This document shows, piece after piece, positions 23,168-30,767 of a DNA stretch of 30,767 nucleotides (the first letter of the stretch is position 1; each line of letters opens with the position of its first letter). The DNA is from Lachnospiraceae bacterium. Its GTDB lineage: Bacteria; Bacillota; Clostridia; Lachnospirales; Lachnospiraceae. The notes below the pieces were generated by a model. It was not told where the DNA came from, searched no databases, and saw only the letters and a list, made by a program, of their open reading frames with translations. The position numbers were made by a program, and so were the translations under genes. The DNA lies in contig JAILNW010000041.1 of the NCBI GenBank assembly GCA_024691145.1, forward strand, positions 1-30,767. The letters run 5' to 3'.

Positions 23168-24589
23168 TCACAGGTTTTTTCTCATTCTAACAACAAAATC
23201 AACATTTATGCCATCATCACTTTTTGCCACTATTGTTCCGTTGTGTTCCTCTGCTATACTTCTTGCAATAGACAAACCTATTCCAAATCCTCCGGTATTG
23301 GAATTTCTTGATTTATCTGTTCTATAAAATCTTTCAAACACCTTATCAAGTTCATCCTTGTTAATCTCATCCGCCTGGTTTGAAGAGGTTACAACAACAT
23401 GTCTCTTGCTTGCTGTAAGTGTAAGTCGTATAGGTGTATCCTTGCTTGCATACTTTACAGCATTATCAATAAGAATAGATACCAGTTGTCTTATGGCATA
23501 CTCATCACCTTTAAATGTAATTCCATTCTCTATACTACATATTACCTCATGTCCGTTTGATTCAGCAAAATCCCTGTAGGATTCCACTGTTTCACTTATA
23601 GTATCACTTATATTAAATACATTAAATTTAAAAAATGAATTTTCCTCATCCATTCTTGACAAAGTCACAAGGGAATTAACAAGTTCTTTTAATTTTTCCG
23701 TCTGAGCTATAGCTTTGTCAATCCACTTCTGCTTTCCTACATCCATCTCCAGCACCTTAAGGCTTGTTGCTATTACAGTAATTGGAGTCTTAAGTTCATG
23801 GCTTGCATCAGTAATGAACTGCTTCTGTTTCTCATGGCTTTTAATATATGGTTCAATTGCCTTATTAGAAAACAGTAACACTATGATATATACCCACAAA
23901 ATACATACAGCCATAGCAAACAAGGAAATAAATATGGTTGTTCTAAGACTGCTTAATTCTTTGGAGCAATCAAGAAATATAGCCATATTATTCCCCTCTG
24001 ATGTTTCCTTAATATAATACTTAAAATTGGAATAAAAACCATAACCTTCTTTATTCAGAACCTTCTCAACATAAGTGTCAACATTATCCTCAGAAACAGT
24101 AGCTATGTTATCAAATACAGTATTAATAACTGTTCCTTCTGAATTATAAACTACAGTAAAGAATCTGGTTGAAAATGGTGTTTCAGATTTGTACAGTCCT
24201 CTTGGCTCCTCATTAGCATTTTCCCCGGAATTGTTGTTTATTCCAAAATCACCTGGATTCTCCTGTTTTTCCGGCATTTTCATACTATCTGTACTTCCAG
24301 GATTCTTCGTTTCTGTTGTCTGTTCAAAATTCTCTCTTTTAAATTCATTTCTTCTAAATCCAGACGTTGATGAACTATCCTGATTATTAGGATTATTAAC
24401 ATTTCCACCATTTATTCTGTACTTCGGTATCTTTCCTTCATTTCTGCTTATTAAATGCAGTGTATCATTAAGCTGTGAATTAATAGTATAGGCATAAATA
24501 CCATTTACACAAAGGCACAGTACCAGCATAACAACTGTTACTGCCGCCATTGTTATTCTTATAAAGTTCCTACGAATCCTTTTTATCAA
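23168..24589 (-). CDS. Two-component sensor histidine kinase
   Basis: The 473-aa protein has a first membrane helix at about 11-34 and an extracellular part of about 180 residues that is rich in Asn, Ser and Pro (70-130) and probably flexible. A second helix is at about 218-241. Cytosolic HisKA follows, with FITDASHELKTPIT (phospho-acceptor His264), then HATPase_c with LIDNAVKYA (N box) and GGFGIGLSIARSIAEEH (G boxes). The gene starts with TTG: GGAGG lies 9 nt upstream inside the end of the response-regulator gene, and the two genes overlap by 20 bp. The signal is unknown. No HAMP domain is evident. Confidence 0.92.
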   Translation of the reverse strand: MIKRIRRNFIRITMAAVTVVMLVLCLCVNGIYAYTINSQLNDTLHLISRNEGKIPKYRINGGNVNNPNNQDSSSTSGFRRNEFKRENFEQTTETKNPGSTDSMKMPEKQENPGDFGINNNSGENANEEPRGLYKSETPFSTRFFTVVYNSEGTVINTVFDNIATVSEDNVDTYVEKVLNKEGYGFYSNFKYYIKETSEGNNMAIFLDCSKELSSLRTTIFISLFAMAVCILWVYIIVLLFSNKAIEPYIKSHEKQKQFITDASHELKTPITVIATSLKVLEMDVGKQKWIDKAIAQTEKLKELVNSLVTLSRMDEENSFFKFNVFNISDTISETVESYRDFAESNGHEVICSIENGITFKGDEYAIRQLVSILIDNAVKYASKDTPIRLTLTASKRHVVVTSSNQADEINKDELDKVFERFYRTDKSRNSNTGGFGIGLSIARSIAEEHNGTIVAKSDDGINVDFVVRMRKNL

Positions 24590-25262
24590 CCCGCTCGACC
24601 TCCAATGCGTATCCTAGTCCCCTGTTTGCAACTACTGATACTTCAGAGCCAATTGCTTTTAACTTCTTTCTAAGATTTGAAATATGTACCCAGACTACGT
24701 TAACTTCTGCTTCTGATTCCCAGCCCCATACTCTTTCCATAATCTTATCTGCGGAAAATACAACTTTAGGCGAGCGCATGAAAAGCTCCATAACCTGGAA
24801 TTCTCTTCCGCTAAGTCTTACACTATTGTCTTTACACTGTAATATTCCGCTTGCAGAATCAAGTTTTATATCACCAAATGATAACACAGAAGATGTATAA
24901 TTATCACTTCTTCTTAACATTGCCCTTACTCTGGCAATAAGTTCATCTGGTTCAAATGGCTTCGGAAGATAATCATCCGCTCCAGCATTAAAACCTGTTA
25001 TTCTGTCATCTTTTTCTGTCTTTGCTGTAAGCATCATAATAGGAGTATTAATCCCATCACTTCTTAATTTTTCAAGTACCTCAATGCCATTCATCTTAGG
25101 CATCATGATATCTAAAATAATTGCATCATATTCTGCTGAAGACGCATATTCATATGCACTTCTTCCATCATGTACCGCATCAACCAAAAACTGATTTCTT
25201 TCAAAAAATACAGTAAGTGCCTCTGCCAAATCTACTTCGTCCTCTGCTATAAGTATTCTCAT
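24570..25262 (-). CDS. OmpR/PhoB-family response regulator
   Basis: The 230-aa protein has a receiver domain with acidic pocket Glu7-Asp8, phospho-acceptor Asp51 in IILDIMMP, Thr79 and Lys101. It is followed by a winged-helix DNA-binding domain (about 130-225) with LSGREFQVMELFMRSP and VNVVWVHISNLRKKL. It pairs with the overlapping histidine kinase. Regulators of this family bind direct repeats spaced by about 11 bp; the two plus-strand promoters near the MATE gene carry such repeats (see findings), but a link is only a possibility. It lies 25 bp downstream of the metallophosphoesterase gene. Confidence 0.95.
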   Translation of the reverse strand: MRILIAEDEVDLAEALTVFFERNQFLVDAVHDGRSAYEYASSAEYDAIILDIMMPKMNGIEVLEKLRSDGINTPIMMLTAKTEKDDRITGFNAGADDYLPKPFEPDELIARVRAMLRRSDNYTSSVLSFGDIKLDSASGILQCKDNSVRLSGREFQVMELFMRSPKVVFSADKIMERVWGWESEAEVNVVWVHISNLRKKLKAIGSEVSVVANRGLGYALEVERVDKKDS

Positions 25263-25287
25263 TATATATGCCTTTCTGTCCTTCTGA

Positions 25288-26400
25288 CTATTCCTGTGAT
25301 ATAGTAATTACATTATACTCAGATATGCAGCCGGTTTTAAACTTAATTTCCCAGTCTGCAATACCTGAACTTACTATGAAGTTAGTATTATCTCTTTTTT
25401 CATATCCATATGTTCTGCAATTCATCTTAAGCCACTCCCCCAGATGAATTACAGGAAAAAACTGACCTCCATGGGTATGTCCGCTAAGCACAAGATCTAC
25501 CTTGGCGTCAGCGTGTTCATCATATTCCATTGGTTCATGATCCATAACAATCATGGTTTTAGACTCATCAAGCCCCTCTACCAGTTCTTTAATCTTCTTT
25601 CTGTCACTGATATACCCGTCTCTTCGTCCTATAATATAGAAAGAATCGTCTATTAAAACACTCTCATCTTCCAGAATATTAATATTATTCTTTCTCATCT
25701 CATTATAGAAATCATCCACTGTATATCCTCTTCGTTCTGCTGAATAGTATCCTTTATCATGATTTCCAAAGGAATAATATACACCATATGTAGTTTTAAG
25801 ACTTCCTAAAGCCTTGCAGCTTTTAACCATATCATCTTTAAATGTATCATCATCAATAAAGTCACCTGTAAACAGTACAATATCTGGCTCTAATTTATTA
25901 ATATCCTCGATATATTCCATAAATTTATCTGCATCAAATACTGTTCCAACATGCGAATCTGATATCTGTACTACTTTTAATGTCTTTCCATTAAGGTCTT
26001 TATTTACCTTTAAATCATAATGGGTTTCATAAACATGATGTGCGTAATACCATCCAACACTCATGTAAACAATAGTTATACAAACCGCAGCTATACCTGC
26101 ATAATAATACTTTGGCTCTTTTTTAAGACATTTCTTAAGTATTAAGTTAACACCATCGCATATTATCCAGATTAATAGTAAATGTATAACTATCATGGCC
26201 GCATTAATAATATTAAATATAAATCCCAGTAATGCCACCGTAATTAATACAATTCCTGCTGAAACAAGAATCTTCTTTTTCCTGTTTTCCTTTGCAATTC
26301 TTTTTACAAAAGAAAATCTCCCCACAGCTTTAATAATAAATATAAAACTAAGTACAAGTACTATCATGCCCACGGCAAATAATACCAGCCAAAATGTCAT
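25288..26400 (-). CDS. Membrane-anchored metallophosphoesterase (YkuE-like)
   Basis: The 370-aa protein begins with three to four membrane helices (FWLVLFAVGMIVLVLSFIFI and following). The calcineurin-like domain has all metal motifs: VVQISDSHVG, LFTGDFIDD, FGNHDKGY, MDHEP and LSGHTHGGQFFP. The overall layout is that of the YkuE/YpbG class, extracytoplasmic or membrane-face phosphoesterases implicated in lipid or UDP-sugar pyrophosphate hydrolysis. Its substrate cannot be told. It starts 10 bp after the nadA stop and ends 25 bp before the response-regulator gene, so it is probably cotranscribed with both. Confidence 0.88.
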   Translation of the reverse strand: MTFWLVLFAVGMIVLVLSFIFIIKAVGRFSFVKRIAKENRKKKILVSAGIVLITVALLGFIFNIINAAMIVIHLLLIWIICDGVNLILKKCLKKEPKYYYAGIAAVCITIVYMSVGWYYAHHVYETHYDLKVNKDLNGKTLKVVQISDSHVGTVFDADKFMEYIEDINKLEPDIVLFTGDFIDDDTFKDDMVKSCKALGSLKTTYGVYYSFGNHDKGYYSAERRGYTVDDFYNEMRKNNINILEDESVLIDDSFYIIGRRDGYISDRKKIKELVEGLDESKTMIVMDHEPMEYDEHADAKVDLVLSGHTHGGQFFPVIHLGEWLKMNCRTYGYEKRDNTNFIVSSGIADWEIKFKTGCISEYNVITISQE

Positions 26401-26410
26401 ATAACCGCCT

Positions 26411-27325
26411 CTATCCTAATCTTAACATCTCATCTATACTTCTCTTAGCGCCTAATCTTACCTCTTCTTCAAGTATAATCTCTTCCCCGCCTGTACCTTT
26501 AACACAATTATATACATCCATTAAAGTTGTGGCATACATATTGTGGCATACACAATCCTTTGATAATGCGTAGAACTTCTTATCCGGACACTTTATCTGC
26601 ATATGTTCTACTATGCTGTTTTCTGTTCCTATTATAAATTCAGTATCATTACTATTTTCGGCAAAATCCATAATTTCTGTAGTACTTCCTGCAAAATCAG
26701 CAAGGGCTGTAACCCTTGGAAGGCACTCTGGGTGTACAAGTATCTTTGCACCAGGATGTAATGCTTTTGCCTTTTCAATATCTTTCTCAGTAATTCTTAC
26801 ATGTGTAGGACATCCGCCATGTACAAGCTTTATCTCCTTATCTGGAACCTGTTTAGATATATAATCTCCAAGGTTACAGTCAGGAATGAATAATATCTTG
26901 TTATTATCTATATTCTTTATAATCTTTACAGCTGATGAAGAAGTTACACATACATCACATAAAGTTTTTAATTCTGATGTAGTATTAACATATGCAACTA
27001 CTGTATAATCAGGATACTGTTTCTTAACTTCCTGTAACATATCCACGTCCATCTGCTCAGCCATAGGGCAGCCTGCAATTGGATTAGCAAGGTAAACAGT
27101 CTTCTCTGGTGATAAAATCTTAACTGTTTCAGCCATAAATCTTACACCGCACATAATTACATTCTTATTAGAAGCCTTTGATGCCTGGACACTTAATCCA
27201 AATGAATCCCCAACATAGTCTGCAACTTCCCATATATCATGTCTCTGATAAGCATGAGCAAGTATGCATATATCCTTTTCTTTTTTTAATCTTATAATTT
27301 CTTCTTTTATATCATTTAAATTCAT
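26411..27325 (-). CDS. nadA: Quinolinate synthase A
   Basis: The 304-aa [4Fe-4S] enzyme condenses iminoaspartate with dihydroxyacetone phosphate to quinolinate in NAD biosynthesis. Seen: AHAYQRHDIWEVADYVGDS (substrate site), three cluster cysteines in MCGVRFMAET, in the CDVCVTSSSA area and in the C-terminal SKDCVCHNMYATTL, plus LFIPDCNLGDYI and HPECLPRV. Length is normal for the compact bacterial form. GGAGG precedes the ATG. It is not followed by nadB or nadC, which usually form its operon, but by a metallophosphoesterase and a two-component system. Confidence 0.96.
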   Translation of the reverse strand: MNLNDIKEEIIRLKKEKDICILAHAYQRHDIWEVADYVGDSFGLSVQASKASNKNVIMCGVRFMAETVKILSPEKTVYLANPIAGCPMAEQMDVDMLQEVKKQYPDYTVVAYVNTTSELKTLCDVCVTSSSAVKIIKNIDNNKILFIPDCNLGDYISKQVPDKEIKLVHGGCPTHVRITEKDIEKAKALHPGAKILVHPECLPRVTALADFAGSTTEIMDFAENSNDTEFIIGTENSIVEHMQIKCPDKKFYALSKDCVCHNMYATTLMDVYNCVKGTGGEEIILEEEVRLGAKRSIDEMLRLG

Positions 27326-27370
27326 TATAATTCCTCCAGTATGAATGTTTTTTCAGATAAATCAACTATA

Positions 27371-27405
27371 ATAGTAACATATATCTATTTAACATGCAAG
27401 CATGT
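27371..27405 (-). promoter_or_regulatory. nadA promoter overlapped by a palindrome
   Basis: TTGCAT (27394-27399) and TACTAT (27371-27376) are 17 bp apart on the minus strand. The 14-bp perfect palindrome ACATGCAAGCATGT (27392-27405) covers the -35 box, a typical repressor position. It does not match the NiaR site as I remember it. Confidence 0.6.
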
Positions 27406-27493
27406 ACAATAAGTCTGTTTCACATATGTTACTTTTCACGTATAATTCTCCCATAAATAAAAAAGTTACATTTTTTTCCATATTTTTGGAAAA

Positions 27494-27526
27494 TGTAACC
27501 ATTTTGTGACCGAAGCAATCTATAAT
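27494..27526 (+). promoter_or_regulatory. Plus-strand promoter A with TGTRACC direct repeats
   Basis: TGTAACC (27494-27500) and TGTGACC (27505-27511) are direct repeats 11 bp apart, 9 bp before TATAAT (27521-27526). No -35 box exists at the right place; the repeats cover it, so an activator is expected. The same arrangement occurs at 29295-29327. An inverted repeat GTTACAT...ATGTAAC (27465-27499) overlaps the first half-site. Confidence 0.55.
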
Positions 27527-27532
27527 AAAGAC

Positions 27533-27797
27533 ATAAAGTTACAGAAGACAAAGGGTAGTAATTAAAAAAGTTATTAAAAGTGGTACTAAAACTAGGGGTA
27601 GTTTAGTATATAGAAGTTATTAACAGGGGATATAACGAATTAGGGGTAGTTTGTTATAAGCGGAAGTTAAGTAATTAAAAGGGAAAAACCAAAGGGAAGT
27701 AACAATTAGTAAGGGAAGCTAGGGGTAGCTGAAGTTATTAAAAAAGGGAAGATAATAATTAAGGGAAGAAAAACAGTCGCGTAAGCGGCTGTTTTTT
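27533..27797 (+). ncRNA. Repeat-built non-coding RNA A
   Basis: Between promoter A and a hairpin terminator lies about 265 nt that is purine-rich and full of stop codons in every frame. It is made of degenerate units of about 43-50 nt, each with a box like AGGGGTAGTTT followed by GAAGTTATTAAAAGGG. Boxes start near 27551, 27594, 27642, 27692, 27711, 27721 and 27761. The stretch TTAGGGGTAGTTTGTTA is identical in element B. There is little internal pairing, so the repeats look like protein-binding sites rather than a folded riboswitch. It lies between nadA and the MATE gene, opposite to both. Confidence 0.55.
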
Positions 27798-27798
27798 T
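27769..27798. terminator. Bidirectional terminator shared by RNA A and the MATE gene
   Basis: ACAGTCGC and GCGGCTGT pair (one G-T) around GTAA. Seven T follow on the plus strand and TTTTTC on the minus strand. It lies 13-19 bp from the MATE stop codon and at the end of RNA A. Confidence 0.85.
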
Positions 27799-27810
27799 GT
27801 TTTACATTAA

Positions 27811-29148
27811 CTATTCAAATAGTTTCTTTAATAACTTATGGTTAAATGCCATTGTTAAAGTAAATGCAAGCACATCAGATACTGATTGTGCAACCATTAC
27901 ACCATTCATATGAAATATTGCAGATAATGAAAGAACTACAATAATAAATATAAATCCCTGTCTTGAAGATGAAAGTGTTGTTGCAGGAACTGTCCATTTG
28001 CAAGTCTGATAAAGCATGTTACTCATGGTAAAAATACCATTAAGGGGCATGGTAATACATTGCATCTTAAGAGCAAAGGCTCCCATCCTGATAACATCCA
28101 TATCATCATCTCTAAATATAGCAATTAATTTTTCAGCTCCAAAAAATCCTGCAAAAGCAAAACATACAAGTATAACAGTAGCTACCTTTACAGAAAAATA
28201 AAAAGCTTCTTTTACACGTTTTTTATTGCCGGCACCATAATTAAATCCACAAACCGGCTGGAATCCCTGACCAAATCCAATAACAACAGCATTTGCAAAG
28301 AAAGCAATCTTTCCAACAACTGACATGGCTGCAATTGCTGCATCTCCATAAGGATTTGCTGCAGTATTAAGAGCAATTGTAGCAACACTTGCAAGTCCCT
28401 GCCTGCAAAGAGAAGGAAGTCCTCCTGCAGCTATATCTCCAATCTGTTCTCTTGTATACTTAAGGTTATATATACTGATTTTCGAACATTTTGACGTATA
28501 ATAAGCTATTAAAAGCATTACAAAGCTAATTGTCTGGCTTATGGCAGTTGCAGCTGCCGCACCGCTTACACCCATATTAAACTTAAATATAAGTATAGGA
28601 TCAAGTATAACATTAAGAACAGCTCCTGTTATTATGGCAAACATAGCAAACATGGCTCTTCCATGAAATCTCATCTGATTATTAAGTACAAATGATGCAG
28701 ACATAAATGGAGCTGCAAAAAGTAATATTCTTATATATGATCTTGCATATGGCAGAATAGTTTTAGTTGATCCAAGCAGCATGGTAAGAGGATTAATAAA
28801 TATAATACCAAGTATCATAATTATAAGTCCGCAGAATAACCCTCCAAAAAAACCGACAGATGCAATCTTTTCTGCTCCTTCAGTATCTTTAGCTCCCAGT
28901 TTTCTGGATACAGCATTACCTGAACCATGTCCAAAGAAAAATCCCATAGCCTGTATAATTGTCATAAGTGGAAATGCCACACCAACAGCACCTGTTGCTG
29001 TAGTTCCTAACTTTCCTACAAAAAATGTATCCGCCATATTGTAAAATGACGTAATAAGCATACTAAGAATAGTAGGTACAGCAAGTTTTGTTATAAGTTT
29101 CTCAACAGGTTCCTCCAGCATTTCTTTCGTCTTGTCTTTTATCTTCAA
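27811..29148 (-). CDS. MATE family efflux transporter
   Basis: The 445-aa multi-pass (about 12 helices) cation-coupled exporter is of the DinF/NorM type common in Clostridia. Seen: the family start LITKLAVPTILSMLITSFYN with MADTFFVGKLGTTATGAVGV, and the second half start GLPSLCRQGLASVATIALNT with the FGQGFQPVCGFNYGAG motif. The substrate is unknown (drugs, flavins or metabolites). The start codon is TTG: GAGGG lies 7 nt upstream, and a consensus promoter is at 29197-29225. It is a single-gene unit flanked on both sides by the related plus-strand elements A and B. Confidence 0.93.
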   Translation of the reverse strand: MKIKDKTKEMLEEPVEKLITKLAVPTILSMLITSFYNMADTFFVGKLGTTATGAVGVAFPLMTIIQAMGFFFGHGSGNAVSRKLGAKDTEGAEKIASVGFFGGLFCGLIIMILGIIFINPLTMLLGSTKTILPYARSYIRILLFAAPFMSASFVLNNQMRFHGRAMFAMFAIITGAVLNVILDPILIFKFNMGVSGAAAATAISQTISFVMLLIAYYTSKCSKISIYNLKYTREQIGDIAAGGLPSLCRQGLASVATIALNTAANPYGDAAIAAMSVVGKIAFFANAVVIGFGQGFQPVCGFNYGAGNKKRVKEAFYFSVKVATVILVCFAFAGFFGAEKLIAIFRDDDMDVIRMGAFALKMQCITMPLNGIFTMSNMLYQTCKWTVPATTLSSSRQGFIFIIVVLSLSAIFHMNGVMVAQSVSDVLAFTLTMAFNHKLLKKLFE

Positions 29149-29196
29149 ATTAATTCCCTCTTCCTGCTTATTTATTCCCTTATTTCTTTGAAATAA

Positions 29197-29225
29197 ATAA
29201 TATACCTAAATAAAGTATTTGTCAA
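29197..29225 (-). promoter_or_regulatory. MATE gene promoter
   Basis: TTGACA (29220-29225) and TATTAT (29197-29202) are exactly 17 bp apart on the minus strand, giving a leader of about 40 nt. It runs divergently from promoter B about 70 bp away. Confidence 0.85.
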
Positions 29226-29294
29226 ACCTGTATATTTTATAAGTTTTCAGACAATTTAAAAATATTTTTACAATTTTTATCTATTTTTTGTTTT

Positions 29295-29327
29295 TGTAAC
29301 CTTTTTGTGACCAACGACTGTTATTAT
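29295..29327 (+). promoter_or_regulatory. Plus-strand promoter B with TGTRACC direct repeats
   Basis: TGTAACC (29295-29301) and TGTGACC (29306-29312) stand 11 bp apart and 9 bp before TATTAT (29322-29327). Spacing is identical to promoter A, and the 19-bp block is the same but for one base, while sequence around it differs. Confidence 0.55.
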
Positions 29328-29333
29328 ATACAT

Positions 29334-29647
29334 ATAAACAAACAAAGTACATGACTTTGATATACAATTAGGGGTAGTTGTTATATTAAGTTTTTAAAAG
29401 GTTATAAGATGGGTAGTTTATAACACGTATTTGGCAGTTTATAAAAGAGGAAAGTAACAGATTAGGGGTAGTTTGTTACGGAGTTATATTAAAAGGGAAG
29501 TTATACCGGGTAGTATAGTTATTAAAAGAGGAATGACGATTTCTAAGGGGTAAAAGGAAGAAGTTATTAAAGGTGGTTACTCTATAGCCAATAATTAAAG
29601 GGAAGATAAAAAAATCGTTGGATGGAACATTATTCGGCGATTTTTTT
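29334..29647 (+). ncRNA. Repeat-built non-coding RNA B
   Basis: This is a second element of about 310 nt like A: five to six degenerate units with GGGTAGTTT-type boxes near 29370, 29409, 29464, 29507 and 29546, and AGTTATTAAAAG-type boxes between them. It ends at a hairpin. All frames are closed by many stops on both strands. The order and spacing of boxes are not the same as in A, so this is a family resemblance, not a recent exact duplication. Confidence 0.55.
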
Positions 29648-29648
29648 A
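29607..29648 (+). terminator. Terminator of RNA B
   Basis: AAATCGTTGG (from 29612) pairs with TTCGGCGATTT (to 29643) including G-T pairs, and seven T follow (29641-29647). On the minus strand it would also end in T, but the neighbouring gene has its own terminator. Confidence 0.75.
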
Positions 29649-29710
29649 TGTCTTTTTTTGTTTAGGCATATCTTTCTCTACAGTTGAGAAACCCTGCTAC
29701 TATTCAGCAG

Positions 29711-29747
29711 AAAAAAAGAACTGTGATTTTTGCATTTCACAGTTCTT
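29711..29747 (-). terminator. Terminator of the right-edge membrane-protein gene
   Basis: AAGAACTGTGA and TCACAGTTCTT form a perfect 11-bp stem around a 10-nt loop, followed by seven T on the minus strand, 17 bp after the stop codon at 29765. Confidence 0.9.
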
Positions 29748-29764
29748 ATACTAATCTCATTTTA

Positions 29765-30767
29765 TTAAAAGATATGATTCTTTAATTCCAATCCCTGTTC
29801 AAGCTGATATAAAACATTGGAAATCTTTCCAAACAATCCGCCTTCCATGGATATCTGATTCATAATGGCTCTTGGGAGATAATATCCCATACCAAATGCC
29901 ATAGTTCTGTACTCAATAAACATATAGGCAATAATAGATACAGATAAAGCAAATAATACCTTATTCTCTTTGCTTGTGTCCTTAGAAGGATAACAAAGTG
30001 CCATAATGGCAAAGCCTATAATGTCTGAAAAACAGAAAAATGTAATTCCATACTCAGGATTAACGAATGTAAGTATTATGGCAATAATGTTGGTAAAAAT
30101 CAATATACCGCTTCTTGCTCCTACAACATTAACCATCTCTGCAAATGATATCTTCAGTCTGAACAGTCTTCCAAACATCCAGGTTACTAAAAGCAATACG
30201 TATGTTAAACCTAAAGAAAGCAGGAATGTCATACAAAATGCCTTTACATATGGTATCTTTGCATCTAAGGCATATCCCTGAATTACATCCATATTCTTTT
30301 CTGTAAGAGTTGTATAATTCTCAGTAAATGCTCTTACAATATATATAAGTCCAAATATTGCTGTAAATAAAGCCTGTATAATATATAAACTAATTGGAAC
30401 AGCCATCTTCTTCTTGGCAACAAGCTCCTTGGCTGTTGTAACCGGTTTTGTAATTATCCTGGATTCTACATCAAGTATAGTATAAAACCACTTAAATACT
30501 TCCTTCTCAGGCAAGTCACTTTCCTTTACTTCCTCCTGAGTTTTATTCTGGTTAATACTCTGATTATTAATCTGAGCCACAGGAAACTGATTAACATAAT
30601 ACTGTGCTACCTGCTGCTGTGCCCCAGGATTCATAGTCATATTGTTATATACAAACTGTGAAGATGTGTCCATACCAACTGCCCCGGCACCTGCAAATGC
30701 AGTCTCATTAACAGGTGATGCTTCAAAGTTCGCCATCTGCTGCTTCAAAAACATATTCATGTTCTGT
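29765..30767 (-). CDS. Multi-pass membrane protein with Gln/Asn-rich N-terminus, possibly 5'-incomplete
   Basis: The frame is open to the right edge. An ATG at 30760 would give 331 aa, but only 7 nt precede it and no ribosome binding site can be judged, so the gene may start outside the window. The visible N-terminus (to about residue 110) is low-complexity, rich in Gln, Asn and Met. Five hydrophobic helices follow (VPISLYIIQALFTAIFGLIY, AFCMTFLLSLGLTYVLLLVT, ILIFTNIIAIILTF, FFCFSDIIGFAIMALCY, FALSVSIIAYMFIEY). Many Lachnospiraceae proteins of this shape begin with a zinc ribbon and carry a YIP1-like membrane domain. Whether this one does cannot be seen. Function unknown. Confidence 0.75.
   Translation of the reverse strand, partial: QNMNMFLKQQMANFEASPVNETAFAGAGAVGMDTSSQFVYNNMTMNPGAQQQVAQYYVNQFPVAQINNQSINQNKTQEEVKESDLPEKEVFKWFYTILDVESRIITKPVTTAKELVAKKKMAVPISLYIIQALFTAIFGLIYIVRAFTENYTTLTEKNMDVIQGYALDAKIPYVKAFCMTFLLSLGLTYVLLLVTWMFGRLFRLKISFAEMVNVVGARSGILIFTNIIAIILTFVNPEYGITFFCFSDIIGFAIMALCYPSKDTSKENKVLFALSVSIIAYMFIEYRTMAFGMGYYLPRAIMNQISMEGGLFGKISNVLYQLEQGLELKNHIF

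Noticed and set aside
27594..27660. RNA G-quadruplex in element A
   Set aside because: Only three GGGG tracts stand within about 55 nt, with long loops. The repeat structure explains them better.

Overview
The window looks like chromosomal DNA of a low-GC anaerobic Clostridia, most likely Lachnospiraceae. The hints are a PEP/pyruvate economy (pyruvate, phosphate dikinase), an LPKTG-anchored fibro-slime surface protein, an EFR1-type flavodoxin/ferredoxin, a zinc-ribbon NPCBM-like protein, a class I c-di-GMP riboswitch, and AT-rich sigma-A-type promoters with GGAGG ribosome binding sites. The species cannot be named from the sequence. Every protein gene I can support is on the minus strand. The only plus-strand transcription units I propose are two non-coding ones.

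Layout. (1) 1-3.9 kb is an accessory block: a DUF262 protein cut by the window edge, a ClpB-like AAA+ ATPase overlapping a DUF6414-like protein, a broken small EF-hand gene, an unrecognised 244-aa protein, and a 126-bp inverted-repeat element in the leader. This may be a defence-type module. (2) 3.9-6.9 kb is ppdK with its own promoter, long leader and terminator. (3) 6.9-10.9 kb is a housekeeping-like operon: a coiled-coil protein, a small protein, a class I aminotransferase, then a zinc-ribbon membrane protein after an intercistronic hairpin. (4) 11.0-13.9 kb holds the LPKTG surface protein. Upstream is about 1.2 kb of non-coding DNA with three tandem 63/64-nt structured repeats, a terminator-like hairpin, and a complete c-di-GMP-I riboswitch with its own consensus promoter. 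(5) 13.9-27.4 kb is a tightly packed run of codirectional genes: nadA, a metallophosphoesterase, an OmpR-type response regulator with its histidine kinase, then (from a good internal promoter) an EFR1 protein, a DUF697-like protein, a three-gene phosphonate cassette, a GH13 amylase-like enzyme and a membrane protein with a very acidic tail. (6) 27.3-30.8 kb is a MATE transporter flanked by two related, plus-strand, repeat-built non-coding units, then a multi-pass membrane protein at the right edge.

How genes may work together. The phosphonate cassette is a nucleotidyltransferase/cytidylyltransferase/PEP mutase fusion, a phosphonopyruvate decarboxylase and an iron-type alcohol dehydrogenase. 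It predicts the route PEP to phosphonopyruvate to phosphonoacetaldehyde to 2-hydroxyethylphosphonate, with a built-in CMP-activation step, probably to decorate a lipid or glycan. No transferase for the last step is visible. The c-di-GMP riboswitch points to control of surface structures, although its link to the LPKTG gene is not proven.

The most novel-looking items are the paired repeat RNAs around the MATE gene (with a shared, precisely spaced promoter), the triple structured repeat upstream of the surface protein, and the DUF262/AAA+/DUF6414-like module.
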